Made by a program: the position numbers and the translations under genes | Notes under the pieces: generated by a model | Seen by the model: only the letters and a program-made list of their open reading frames with translations | The model's database searches: none | What the model was told of the DNA's origin: nothing | Part shown: positions 11,679 through 22,813 of the stretch, one piece after another | Layout: each line of letters starts with the position of its first letter | How positions within the stretch are numbered: the first letter of the stretch is position 1 | Source of the DNA: Paraphysoderma sedebokerense | Lineage: Eukaryota; Blastocladiomycota; Physodermatomycetes; Physodermatales; Physodermataceae | NCBI GenBank assembly: GCA_025602915.1 | Contig: JAHLJZ010000069.1 | Span: 1 to 64,000 of the forward strand | Reading direction: 5' to 3' | DNA: 64,000 bases

Positions 11679-13877
11679 ATGGTATGTTGTCTTGTGTCAA
11701 AGAGGCTTTGATATATTCAGTGGCCACAGTATATTCGCATCATCAGGTAATCCTGTTACCCACATCTCCCACTTACTTTATTGATTAGGATGAAAATTAC
11801 GACGTCATCGTACTCGGCACTGGTTTGACTGAGTGTATCCTTTCCGGGTTACTCTCAGTTGAAGGCAAAAAGGTTTTACAAATGGATAGAAATGACTATT
11901 ATGGTGGTGAAAGTGCTTCCCTCAAACTAACTCAGGTTGGTATCATATTATGTGGATAGAAACGACACAGCTAGTCGCATTTTCTTCTCTCTTGTTCTGC
12001 TGCAACCGTAGATTTTCCTTCAAATTTTACCATATAAGAACGGCTTACAGCTATCATAGTTACAGTTTTAATCAAACTAATATGCTTCTGTCTTTTCTTC
12101 CGTCTTGCTCTCGGTTGTCGTGGACTTTGGGTGCATGCAATGCCAACATTAGATGTACGAGAAATTCCGCAGTGGCCAAACGGCGCCAGCTGATTTTGGC
12201 AGTAACCGAGACTGGAACATCGATCTTATTCCGAAATTTATGATGGCCAATGGTGCCTTTGTCCGTATCCTTACTCACTGCGAGGTCACAAACTATCTGG
12301 AATTCAAGCAAATCGCCGGATCCTACGTGTTCAGAGACGGGAAAATTTCAAAGGTGCCAGCCACTGAAATGGAAGCAGCAAGAAGTTCCTTGATGGGTCT
12401 TTTCGAAAAGAGAAGGGCCAAGAAATTTTTCGAATGGGTTCAAAATTACGATGTTAACAACCCTTCTACATGGCAAGGTAAGACAATATGTTTGATTCGC
12501 CAACTGTTCCTTAGTTTGGACTCAGCCCGATTTGCCTCACTTTTATAGGTCTCGATATTAACAAGGTTACCATGACTGATGTCTACAAATATTTCGGCCT
12601 TGAATCTGGAACTCAAGATTTCATTGGACACGCCCTCGCTCTTTATTTGAATGACAGGTATTTTCAAGTATTACTATTTGCTCTTGCTACTTTGAGCTTT
12701 TCATTCACGGTCCTAATTCTATATATTTTCTTAGTTATTTGACGCAACCGGCTAAAGAGACATACGAGCGAATTGTTCTTTACACTTCCTCCATGTTACG
12801 TTACGGAAAATCTCCTTATGTTTATCCATTATACGGTTTAGGTGAATTGCCGCAAGGTTTCGCTCGGTGAGTTTTTAAACCTGAGACCATCGAAACGTAG
12901 TTCACTAATGAGGGCTAAATTTTCGTTTAACCTTCTTCTCATCTTCGTTAGACGATCTGCCATTTACGGTGGTACTTTTATGCTCAACAAAAAGGTAGAT
13001 GAAGTTCTTTTCGACGAATCCGGCAAATTTGTTGGCGTAAAATCCGAAGGAGAGGTACTGTTGTCTTGATTCCACATAATTTCCTCGTCCTCCTCATGCA
13101 TTCTCATCTTCTGGCAAACGTCTACCTATTAAAATGCACCGGATAAATACATACACAGGTCGCCAAAGCTCCTGTCGTTTTCGCTGATCCATCTTATGTT
13201 CCTCAAAAAGTCCAAAAAGTCGGTAAAGTTATTCGATCAATCTGTGTATTGAAACATCCCATTCCGAATACCGATAATTCCGATTCCGTGCAAATTATCA
13301 TTCCTCAAAATCAAGTGAACAGAAAACATGGTTTGTTTCTTTCTTGATAATCTATTATGATTCGATGGTATCTTTTCGGTGTATCGGATGATTTTACATT
13401 TATGAATTTCGCCTACTCTGATATTTCTATTGATCGATATTGCATTTTAATGTTACCGTAGATATCTACATCGCCATGGTATCTTCAGCCCACAATGTTT
13501 GCGCAGAAGGACATTACATTGCTATTGTTTCCACCAAAATCGAAACTGACTTACCAGAAAGAGAACTTGAACCCGCATACAACCTTTTGGGGCCTATTTC
13601 TGAAAAGTATGTTCATGCATGATCTGTCTTTTATTTGCTCCCGTAACCCACGAATTAACTATATATATATTTCTACGTGCCTAGATTTGTCTCCATCGTC
13701 GACATTGAAGAACCCGTCGCCGACGGAACAGCAGATAACTGTTTTATCTCCAAGTCCTACGACGCCACATCCCATTTCGAGACTGTTTGTGATGACGTGA
13801 AAAGCTTGTACAAGCGATACATGGGCAAAGAGTTGGTATTGAAGAGTTGGGAAGAAGCGAAAAAGGACGCACAATAA
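11679..13877 (+). CDS. GDI1: Rab GDP-dissociation inhibitor
   Basis: Extracts prenylated Rab-GDP from membranes and recycles it. Nine coding exons: 11679-11681, 11789-11935, 12153-12477, 12549-12657, 12735-12866, 12952-13054, 13159-13330, 13462-13606 and 13685-13877; 442 residues, the usual length. Motifs along the chain: [20 protein letters not shown] (FAD-like fold), [55 protein letters not shown] and [11 protein letters not shown], which include the Rab-binding platform. The first coding exon is just the ATG codon followed by a 107-nt intron. All introns are GT-AG. Identity to other GDIs is so strong that there is no real alternative; the related Rab escort protein has inserts that are absent here. 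Confidence 0.97.
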
Positions 13878-14216
13878 ACGTTTTTGTCACAATGAGAATG
13901 TCCTGCGTTAACTGAGGATGGCGTCAAGGATCAGTTAGATGGAATATGTATATGACGATGGAGTTGAGGTTTCTTTTTCTTTTTTTGTGGTTGCCAATTC
14001 GTTTCAAGTCGAAAACAATAAATTTTACTCTATGATATTTTAAGTAACTTATGATCAATGGATTGGATGGTTACAGCTGACCTAACACAACACAAGCTTT
14101 ATCCAAGCAGCATGGGTTTTTATTCCATGACAATAAAAGTCACACCATATTGAATTCACAGAAGATTATACTCTAATTCTAAAATAATATACAAATCCAA
14201 AGTGATAACACCAGGG
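13878..14216. other. Intergenic, convergent 3' ends
   Basis: A 339-bp AT-rich gap between the GDI stop codon (+) and the stop codon of the secreted protein gene (-). It contains AATAAA at about 14017-14022 and T-rich tracts suited to polyadenylation of GDI. Nothing else is seen. Confidence 0.6.
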
Positions 14217-16740
14217 CTAATCTATAGGATCCGTTTTCTGGAACCCAGGATTCAACGGTGCATTAGGACTCTTGGGGATATGATTCGACTGAATCATCCA
14301 CAACGATGCGCCTCTCTTCCAAAATAAAACCTCAACATCATCCGCCACCCATCTAGGCGGTAAAATTCTCAAACTCTTATACAACCTTCTAATCGTTTTC
14401 ACCGGACCCACATGCCATTTATTCCCCTTTTGAACATCCATATTTCTCATATCCTGATGTAATATCCAATCTTTTCTCCAATCGTCTCTTCTACTCGCCC
14501 AACTGACGATATCGGATTCATAATCGTACAAGATATCACTTAAAGCAGTGTACATGATTGAATCCGTGCTTGTGGTTTCAGTTTTGATGAATGATTGGAT
14601 TCTTTTGTTTCGGTGAATGGTATAGTGGAATCGTTGGATAGCGTTGAAAAACGCGAGGTTACTATCTTGGACGCAGGAAGTGTAGAGACTGACTTTGGAG
14701 ATACCGGTGCCATCTCCTGTACGGTATCGAGCCTATTCGTCAATTGTTTGAAAACATTTATGGTTAGTAAACGAGAACAGAAATAGAGAGCAACCGTGTG
14801 GGATAATATAATTGAATATAATAATTTTGCTGAAAATTTCTTACCATCATAATTTGTATCTCTTCTTTCAATGTTTCCAAGAAATTAAAATTAACGTTAT
14901 CATCAAATTGAAATGTGTAATCTAATACTGGATGTCTGATAACGATATCTCCTATGGCGCGGTTAAATATCCATCCTCTTTCTACGCTACCAAGGAATAC
15001 ATGTGATTTTTGTCGTCCTGATATGATATTTTCAACATTCGTGGCGTCTGGATGATTGTCCAAGAAGGTTGTGAGAAAGAGAGAGAGAGAGACGAGAAAG
15101 ATTAGAGGGAAGTACATATGAAAAATGGTGTAAAAGTGTACGTACAAACTTGGTAATACTCGAGATCAAATCTTTTTTGGCCAGTGATTGGATCTAGAAT
15201 TATCTCGGAGATGCCATAACTCATGTGTCCAGTGTTGAATTCTGAATTATATATCAAGGAACATTATTAGAATCGTTAAAATGAGGATGAATATTCTTTT
15301 CAGGTTCATTCCTTACCTTTGTTCGTCAATGGTATTTTCAGTTCACTTTTTTGTCCTCCGACACCTCCCAAATTAGCGACAATCAGCCCACGATCTCCAA
15401 TGTTCCATTCATCACCACCATTTTTTCCAATCAATTTCCAAATCATATGGTGTCCTAAAAAACCAACATCCATGTCAATAATCTGCTCTTGGCCCGACCA
15501 TTTCATAACTGTTTTTGAGGGTAGGCGGAAATGAACAAACCGTTTTTGTATCCTGTATTTCTCCAAAACCTATCTCGAATTAATTCCTCTCCGAATTTGA
15601 CATCCGTGTGTGTAACATCGACCACGTCTTTCTCGATCATTGTCAATCGTCTAGGTGTAACATCGACCACGTCTTTCTCGATCATTGTCAATCGTCTAGG
15701 TTCTATCGCTCGTACTTCAAACTTGCCACTCGACGGTCCCATTTCACCATAAATGTACCATCCTAGGTGATCGAGACACAATATTAGTTACCGGGGGTGA
15801 TAAATGTTTGTAGTATGTTGGTAGAACGTGATGTATACCCCATTTGTTTAACCCAGTGTTACCCAAATCATCGGGTTTGAATCGATACCGTTTTAGAACA
15901 TTGTCAGCAACCACTTGATCGAGAGGCTCCCAAGTCTTAAAAATTATGGTCGGCAGCATCTTGGTTTGCACAAACTCCTGAACTTCTGAATCCCAAAATT
16001 TGACAGCGTATTCTTGTTTTTCGGGATGGACGACCTGTTCGACTTGAATAAGTGCGACCTGACGCCCAACGATTTGAACGGGTTCTTCGGTAATAAAGAC
16101 GGTATTTGCGGCTTGATCGAATCGTAGGACTTTTGGGAGGATAACTTCGACGTTGTCGATGGTGGGTTCATCGGCAATAACGGTTTTCCAAGTTCGAGAA
16201 CCGGCCAAAGATTCTAGAGGACTTGATGAGGAGAAAGAAAAGTACAGAGAGTATACAGTCAATTCTTCCTGTACCTGAGACTATTGTCGTCGCCTTGACA
16301 TAGGAAACTTCAAAAAAAAATACTTATTCGATTACATACCTCACTCTATCCCATTGGTCCAATCTAACCAAGGGTCTATCCCCCTTCGCAATAGCTTTTT
16401 CGATAGACTTTCTGTTAGTATCCAAATTGACATTGACTCGTGTTCGATCGTATAACGTATTGGCGAACTCGTCGTTCAAATCATAAGACACTATAACTCT
16501 GGTCGTCTCGGCGGGAAGTTGGACATCCTTTGGAGTCGAGTAAACTTCCATGTACACAGCGCCGTTGCGCAATCGTTCGTTTTTTGGAGGAAGAATTAAT
16601 CTTCCTGTCCATGCACCACTTTCGGGATAATAATACGATCCTATAGAACGGAAAGGCCTCGCATAAATGACTGGTGATAAAATTAAAGCCAAGAGCGCGA
16701 TGGCAATGCCACTGAGCAGTGGAAAGCGAAGTTGGTACAT
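14217..16740 (-). CDS. Secreted protein, cyanobacteria-like family of unknown function
   Basis: Seven exons (16340-16740, 15839-16221, 15541-15762, 15317-15487, 15146-15241, 14845-15047, 14217-14732) give about 663 residues. An N-terminal signal peptide (hydrophobic residues 5-25) is followed by a globular protein without further membrane segments. Landmarks are WTGRLILPP, PLESLAGSR, GWYIYGEMGPSSGKFEV, GHHMIWKLIGKNGGDEW, FNTGHMSYGISEI, RYRTGDGTG, TSCVQDSN and GASLWMIQSN. From memory, this order of motifs recurs in conserved cyanobacterial proteins, some linked to CPBP/CAAX-type membrane proteins, and in some plant relatives; no search was possible. The boundary between exons 3 and 4 is uncertain: an acceptor at 15508 instead of 15488 would add seven residues and give a 32-nt intron. 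Exon 3 carries a perfect 45-bp tandem duplication. No function is proposed. Confidence 0.85.
15611..15700. repeat. Perfect 45-bp tandem duplication inside an exon
   Basis: Positions 15611-15655 and 15656-15700 are identical over 45 bases. The duplication is in frame and adds 15 residues (core RRLTMIEKDVVDV) to the secreted protein. Because not one base differs, it is very recent, under gene conversion, or an assembly error. Confidence 0.97.
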
Positions 16741-19445
16741 CTTTGAGCGTCAACAGCGATCAACGGTGAACAGTGTTGACGAATATATAAAAGGAACATA
16801 ATACATACGCCCCCTCTTACTCTGTTTGGATCACAAGGTGGTTCGTTTCAAAGAAATGAGTGCTGCTGATTGTGGCACGAGTAGGAATGACGGGGCCGAA
16901 GGAAATTGTTCCATGGCAACAATAACAAATGTTTACAGTATGAATTGACCTTTATTCGGTCTTCAGATATTCCGATGTTTCAACTACAAACAACGTTTTG
17001 AGGGGGATGCGTTGACATTGAGGGATATCTCAAATCAGAGTACGCTTTGTTTCATTTCACCCGTTGCCCTCGTGCATGTCGTGAAAATAGGTTTTTTGTC
17101 TGATTTCATGGCCAGCGACTTTTTACCAAAGTGCGAATGAGATCTTTTTAGCCCAAATGCCATCTCTAGTACATTCTCTGATTTAGACCCCACTTATGGA
17201 TACAGCGGATGATGATTTGCAACTGCCGAGCATGCTTCTGAGGATCCTGTATTGATCCTGTTCACTGGAAGCCTGGCACAACGCACACAGGGACAATGCA
17301 CTTCCAGTCTGACCAATCAGAAGCGACGGTGGACAAAGTAAATACAGGTAGATAACTGGTAGATACAGTCCACGTGTTGAGTCGATCGGGGATGCTTGGA
17401 TCGGACGGCAAAATTTCTTCCAGGTCAACGGAACAAAGGGGAAGCGCGGGATTGGCTGATGCCCCAATCTACCAGTGAATTCCCCTCTCTTGCTGACTTA
17501 TCTTGATATTGTCTCATTCAGTCGTTGTTCATCCTACTGTCTCGATTCAGAGGGAAGTATGGGCTTACCGATGGGCAGAGCTGGGCCACTTTATCGGTCT
17601 CCCGCAACGGAATCGTTGTTCTAACTCATTCAGACTCATTCTTCAGTCATTCTTCCCCTTGCTGAATGCTGACTGCTGAGGGGCGAGGTTCCTTGAATGT
17701 GCTGAATGTATCCGGGCCAGGGGGGGCTCATCGATGTCCCGATCCCGCATTCCCGATCCGAGCTACCTAAGGCCTGGAACGCTCTATGTCATATACTCGG
17801 GAGTCAGGAGTGGGAAGGGGAAATTTAAGGGGGATATTTGCAAGCAGGCGGAGTTGTTAGTTGTTGGTGTGGATGGAGGTAAACCTGAGATACCGGGCCT
17901 ATTGCTCAACTGGATGTTCAAAGAGTGGGCATGTTGAAATAAAAAGATGAACTTGAGAAACGATGTGGAAATAAATTTTGGATATTAGCAAAGGCAGTGG
18001 TGGTGTGTTTTCCCAGCAGTTCAAGCCAAAATATTAAATATGCATGAATTTAGTCCGCCTTTTCATTTTTTTTTTTTTTCATTCCGTTTCAAAGTCGGTG
18101 TTGGGGTTTCAGTTGAGGAGTTACCGATTACCCAGTTGATCAGATAATCTTGGTTTTGCCTTTTAGGCAATGTGGTGTTTCCTGGGGTAGTGGGTACATA
18201 GTATGTTGAGACATATTCAACCATGCGACGTCAGCAGGCCAATTGGGTTGGAGGGTGTGACAACGTTTATTGATTGAGTTTGTGGCCATCGGTCATCGGT
18301 GATTCGGGAGTCGCAGGGAGTGCCGATGGAAGTTTCCAGGCGACACAGGTTAATAAGAGGTTGGACAAATTTGTCCGACTGGCGAGAGAGATGAATAGGA
18401 TCCCATCATGTCGACGAAAGGAAGGAGAGGATTGGATGGAATGTTCGGAAGAATGATGATGGGATGACGCGATGGGTTAGTGTGGGGGATTGTTCATTGT
18501 GAGTGGGTTTGCTGGGATTAAGTTTGTGGCGGTGGGACTAGAAGACTGAGAGGGATTGGGCGTGGAATGATGTTGTGAGGAAAAGAGGGTATCCATGTTG
18601 CAGATTGCAGATATGGATATGGCAAGAGTGGAGCGGAGTGGGGATGAGATGAGCTGAGGATGGAGTGAGTGTCCGGTGTGCCGGCGGGAGTGAGCGGATG
18701 CCCGATGGGGGGTTGCCGGGGACACCGTGGGACTGGCGCGGGGGAGGGAAGTGAGGGCTGGGCGGATCGGGGGTGAACAGCGCTTATCGCGATGGCCCCT
18801 TTGTCCCCGTGGCTGCTCGCCATTGATGCTGTGCGCATGCTGTCTTGTTCCTTGCCTGCCATCGGTGGAGAATTGAGTCGTAAGAAACATTCCACTAGTA
18901 GAACACACTCCCTCTCTGTCTGTCTACTTCTATCCCACACTCACAGTAGAACTCACTCTGCCCACCTCACTAGCACTCTGCCCAGCACACCAGGCCCAGG
19001 CATACAACCACAGCTCACTCCCAGTCACAGCGCCCGCCGTCATCCCCCTCACCCTCCCAACGGGTGACATCGCTTATCGTCTATCTCGCTAGCCCACTGC
19101 ACTCTGCTACCACCACTCCCAGTACCTCCAACACTCCAGCACTCCACTTCTCAGCACTCAGCACTCAGCACTCAGACACCCCCTCTGCCAAACATTAATC
19201 CCCATTCACACTTCACCCACATCCCCTGCCACCCTTGCCATCGCTCCTCCCCTCGACCCTCCACGGTCTCGCTGCATCTAGAATTCCCCGATCTATCTTA
19301 ACTCCGTCTCCCTTCACTTCTCTCCGACTAAGAAGAATATAACCTCACCTCCCATCCCATCCCCTCCCTTCTTCGCTATTTCCCCTTCCACTCGCCATCC
19401 TCTCAGAGCCTCCTCACCTAGCATTTATCAAACACTCTGCGCTCA
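16741..19445. other. Long non-coding stretch ending in the velvet promoter
   Basis: About 2.7 kb between the secreted-protein start codon (-) and the velvet start codon (+). The left part (16.7-18.4 kb) is of mixed composition with only short frames (17183-17467 minus, 17734-17937 plus) that I do not believe. From about 18470 to 18780 the plus strand is G-rich, and from about 18880 to 19440 it is C/T-rich, with the switch around GCGCTTATC at 18780-18788. The right half is probably the velvet core promoter and 5' leader. A heptamer repeat (CAGCACT, three copies) lies at 19152-19175. Confidence 0.6.
19152..19175. repeat. Short tandem repeat (CAGCACT)n in the velvet leader
   Basis: Three tandem copies of CAGCACT plus CAG, about 270 bp before the velvet start codon, in a C-rich block. 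Replication slippage explains it; no function is claimed. Confidence 0.8.
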
Positions 19446-22175
19446 ATGTCGTCGCAGAACTCCGTTGTCGACAGGTTTGTTGGTCTTTTGCTCAGCAATC
19501 TCTACCTATTCTTCTGCTTCAAAACATGCTAAATTAAAATGAACAATTTGTATTTCTTAAAAATTAAAAAGCGGAACAACACATTCTCTCGTCATCGTTC
19601 AGCAACCTCGGCAAAGTCGGGCTTGCGGGTTTTCCGACCATGGTATGTGCCTACCTTTAATTTTAAAAAACCTGCTGTTCATAACCTACCCGAGTTTCGG
19701 TTACAATTTTTCGGTCGATATCGTTGTTTCGCGTAACTGGAGTGGATGACTAATACACTTATCATCACATTACTAATATAATATATTTGTCTTTTTGAAA
19801 CATTTTTGTAGTGGATCGAAGACCTGTCGACCCCCCACCAATATTACAACTAAGACTGAGTAAACGGGACCCGTATGTAACCTTATTAGACTTGGTATAT
19901 CTTCTTGGTGCGATCCGATTCTGACATCAATTGATTCATTTTGTGTCCCGAAAAAATAAAATGATGTGCATAATATAGGAATTACCTACACAACCCTTTT
20001 TACTTCGTTTTCGCCAACATCATACCGGATGACGAAGATAACAGTCGCAACATCAGTGTAAAAGATACTCGAAAGTTGACAATAGGCAATTTGTCGAGTT
20101 CGCCTTTTAGGCTGAAAGACTTGTCGAATGAAGAGGGAGTGTTTTTTGTGTTCAATGACATCAATATCAGAATGGAAGGGTCTTATCGATTCAGGTTTTC
20201 ATTGTACGAGCGAAAAGGGTACGTATAGGAATCGAGCAACCGTAGCATGAGTGGATGCGCGTTTCTGAACAAAACGTTGGTAATCAACTTAGGTCATCGT
20301 TCATTCATCATTGTCACATTATGAGCGAGGTGTTTAAAGTCTATTCAGCGAAAAGTATGTACTCGCTTTCTCATCGCACTGACTCCTTTCGTTATACATA
20401 AGGACAATTGCGATTAACTAACTCATCCTCCTTTGTTGTTGCCTATATCTAGATTTTCCTGGAGTTCAAGGTAAATATTAAAAGTTTTCATTCACTTTCA
20501 CAGCCTTACCAACACTTGGCTAACGCGAGAATTCAGAATCAACGGCAATCTGTAGATTCTTCGGGACACAAGGACTAAAAATTAGAGCCCGTAAAGAAGT
20601 TAAACCGGGACCGTATGTATCCATCCAAATCTGTCAATACGCATCGCCTTTGTTTGTCGTACAACAAGTATATTTACCTGCTCTTCGGATGTTAGGAAAC
20701 GGCGTCGACCGAGTACGGAAGATGAGCAGAAACCAAAGCTGCCCTCTCTCAGCCAGCTAGACTCGGAAATGTCTCACAAGAACAGCAAGCGGCATTACGT
20801 TTACCATGGCGAATCTCACCATGAAACTGCACCTCGGATGCAGTCCGCCGCAATGTCACACCCTAGATATGATAGTCGGAGAGATGAAATGGTGCGAGGA
20901 AGAGAATATCACACCTCCTACCAGATCGATCAAGCTAGACCGCTGAATGTCGGAAAGAATAGGCATGAGATTATTTATAGCAGTGTGCCCAATAGTTCAT
21001 CCTTCAATCCAACAGCAGCATCGTCGCAAAATTACATGACGTCGCAGCGGGTAGAAAATCGTCGAGAAGTCACCCGGCACCATCCCCATCATCCCCACCC
21101 ATCTTCCGTGTCGATGCCTGATGCGCACTATGCGCAACGCCCCATCCGCCATTACGATTCAGTTCCCCAGACACGACCTGCCATGGCTTCAGTCCGGTAC
21201 CACCCACACTCTCGAACCGTTCCAATTTCAGTGGCGGAATTTCGCCGAGTAGAGACCACTGCAGCACATCATCCCTCACACCAGATGAGGCGCCATCCAC
21301 CCCCGCCTCAGATTGTCACCTATTCTACCGACGACTCTCGTCAAAACCTTCCTCAACGCTATGCTGTGACTTCAAGACCTTCTCCAACTTCAAATCAATT
21401 CCCAAACCACAGAGCAAGTGCTCGGTCATCTTCCCTCCCTCCAGCTCAACCTCACCACGATTCACTGTCAGTACCTTACACTCATCACCGTCAACCATCA
21501 CCCTCGTTTGGTGCTTCCAAGCCTGTTCCGAACGAGGAACACCCTCCTATTCAATTTTCTACCCGAGTCACCAATTACCCTGACAGTTTAGGTCCACCGC
21601 CGAACTTCTCAGCAATTTCGGCCCTTCGATCTAGGAGTTCGGAGCCGGTGCCACCAGCACATAGCCACGCCACCGTGAGAAACGTGGACAATGTCAATGG
21701 TTCTGAACCGATGTACCCGCCTCATAGTGAAAACAAACCCAACGATAGATGGAACGAACGAGAGCGAGAACCGGAACGAGAACAAAACCCCATTACCACC
21801 AGATATTATACAACCATTTCTTCAGGACGAGACACGAATCGTGAGACAGAGCAACACAGAACACCGTTTACTCCATATACACGTGCATCAGAACCGCGTC
21901 CCTTCGAACATGAAAAAAACTATGCCTACGACATGAAACACATTCCAGTGCCAGTCACAAAGGACATTATTGTTCAAACGGCACTGATACCACCCAATCC
22001 GCTAGATCATAAACTTCGACCACCACTCAGAGAAGATCATCCAAAACACACGAATACTAGTGTTCAACCGATTTCTCCCGCTCCAACTGACTATTCGATA
22101 CCTACCCCTGCAACGACAACTGACACGTCAAGCACAGAATCAACAAAAAACGGAATATGTTGGATGTTGAACTAG
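19446..22175 (+). CDS. Velvet-domain transcriptional regulator
   Basis: Velvet proteins are fungal nuclear regulators that couple development with secondary metabolism. Eight exons: 19446-19474, 19572-19642, 19812-19872, 19979-20218, 20293-20354, 20453-20470, 20537-20612 and 20696-22175; 678 residues. The N-terminal velvet domain (about 1-190) shows HSLVIVQQPRQSRACGF, DRRPVDPPPILQLRL, NPFYFVFANIIPDD, EGSYRFRFSLYE, FKVYSAK, FPGVQESTAICRFFGTQGLK. A basic KRRR cluster follows at the domain end and may be a nuclear signal. The remaining ~490 residues are His/Pro/Ser-rich and disordered, so the layout (velvet first, long disordered tail) is like VeA rather than VelB or VosA. Exon 6 is only 18 nt. 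Paralogue assignment is uncertain. Confidence 0.93.
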
Positions 22176-22813
22176 ACTTAGTCAAATGGTTTGGAAGTTT
22201 TGGGATGGTAATACATAATGAAGATACAGCAAGTGGTATTGAATCATTCTATTTTTAATTTATTGCTTGCGTAATATATCTCCGAATAATACTTTGCAAG
22301 AAAAACAAAAATCTGGATTGTACACATGTCTAGTATGGATGGTTGTTATAAAAGATGCGATTCTTATCTTACTATTTTTATCCCCCTTCCATAAATCATG
22401 TAATCATGTACAAATAAGGCGTTATTATAAAATGCTACAGTTAGGTCTGCCAATGAATTATGTTTTAAATTTTATGATGAGCTTTGTAGATAAACTTTGC
22501 TTGGGTTGTGTTGAGAGAAACATATAGAATGAAAGACTCTTTGTGTGTCGTAATAATTATGTCATAGCCGCCTTGAAAGCGTTTTTCTGACACGTTGATG
22601 TAATGTAAACTACTATAAAATCTCATGAAAGATTAAAAGCCCATAATAATAAACTTATCCCATCCGTCATTTAAATTATCTGAATCAGCTGCTTTGTTTA
22701 TTCGTCACTCCTCATACGGCTTTGATACATTCCATAACTATCGTTTTCTGATACACCCAAATAATTACAGCCACTTTCTACCACCCAACCATATCAATCG
22801 ATATTCCACACAT
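22176..22813. other. Intergenic, convergent 3' ends
   Basis: A 638-bp AT-rich region between the velvet stop codon (+) and the CDK11 stop codon (-). It probably contains both 3' UTRs. The 22267-22527 open frame is low in coding character, and I see no repeats or RNA genes. Confidence 0.55.

Noticed and set aside
15763-15810. A 29-nt intron after SPP in the secreted protein gene
   Set aside because: It gives the wrong frame. The donor at 15838 (TGG G|GTATAC) with the same acceptor gives GLNKWGWYIYGE in frame and a normal 76-nt intron.
14217-16740. Oligosaccharyltransferase ribophorin I (OST1)
   Set aside because: A signal peptide and size were suggestive, but there is no C-terminal membrane span and the motifs do not match OST1.
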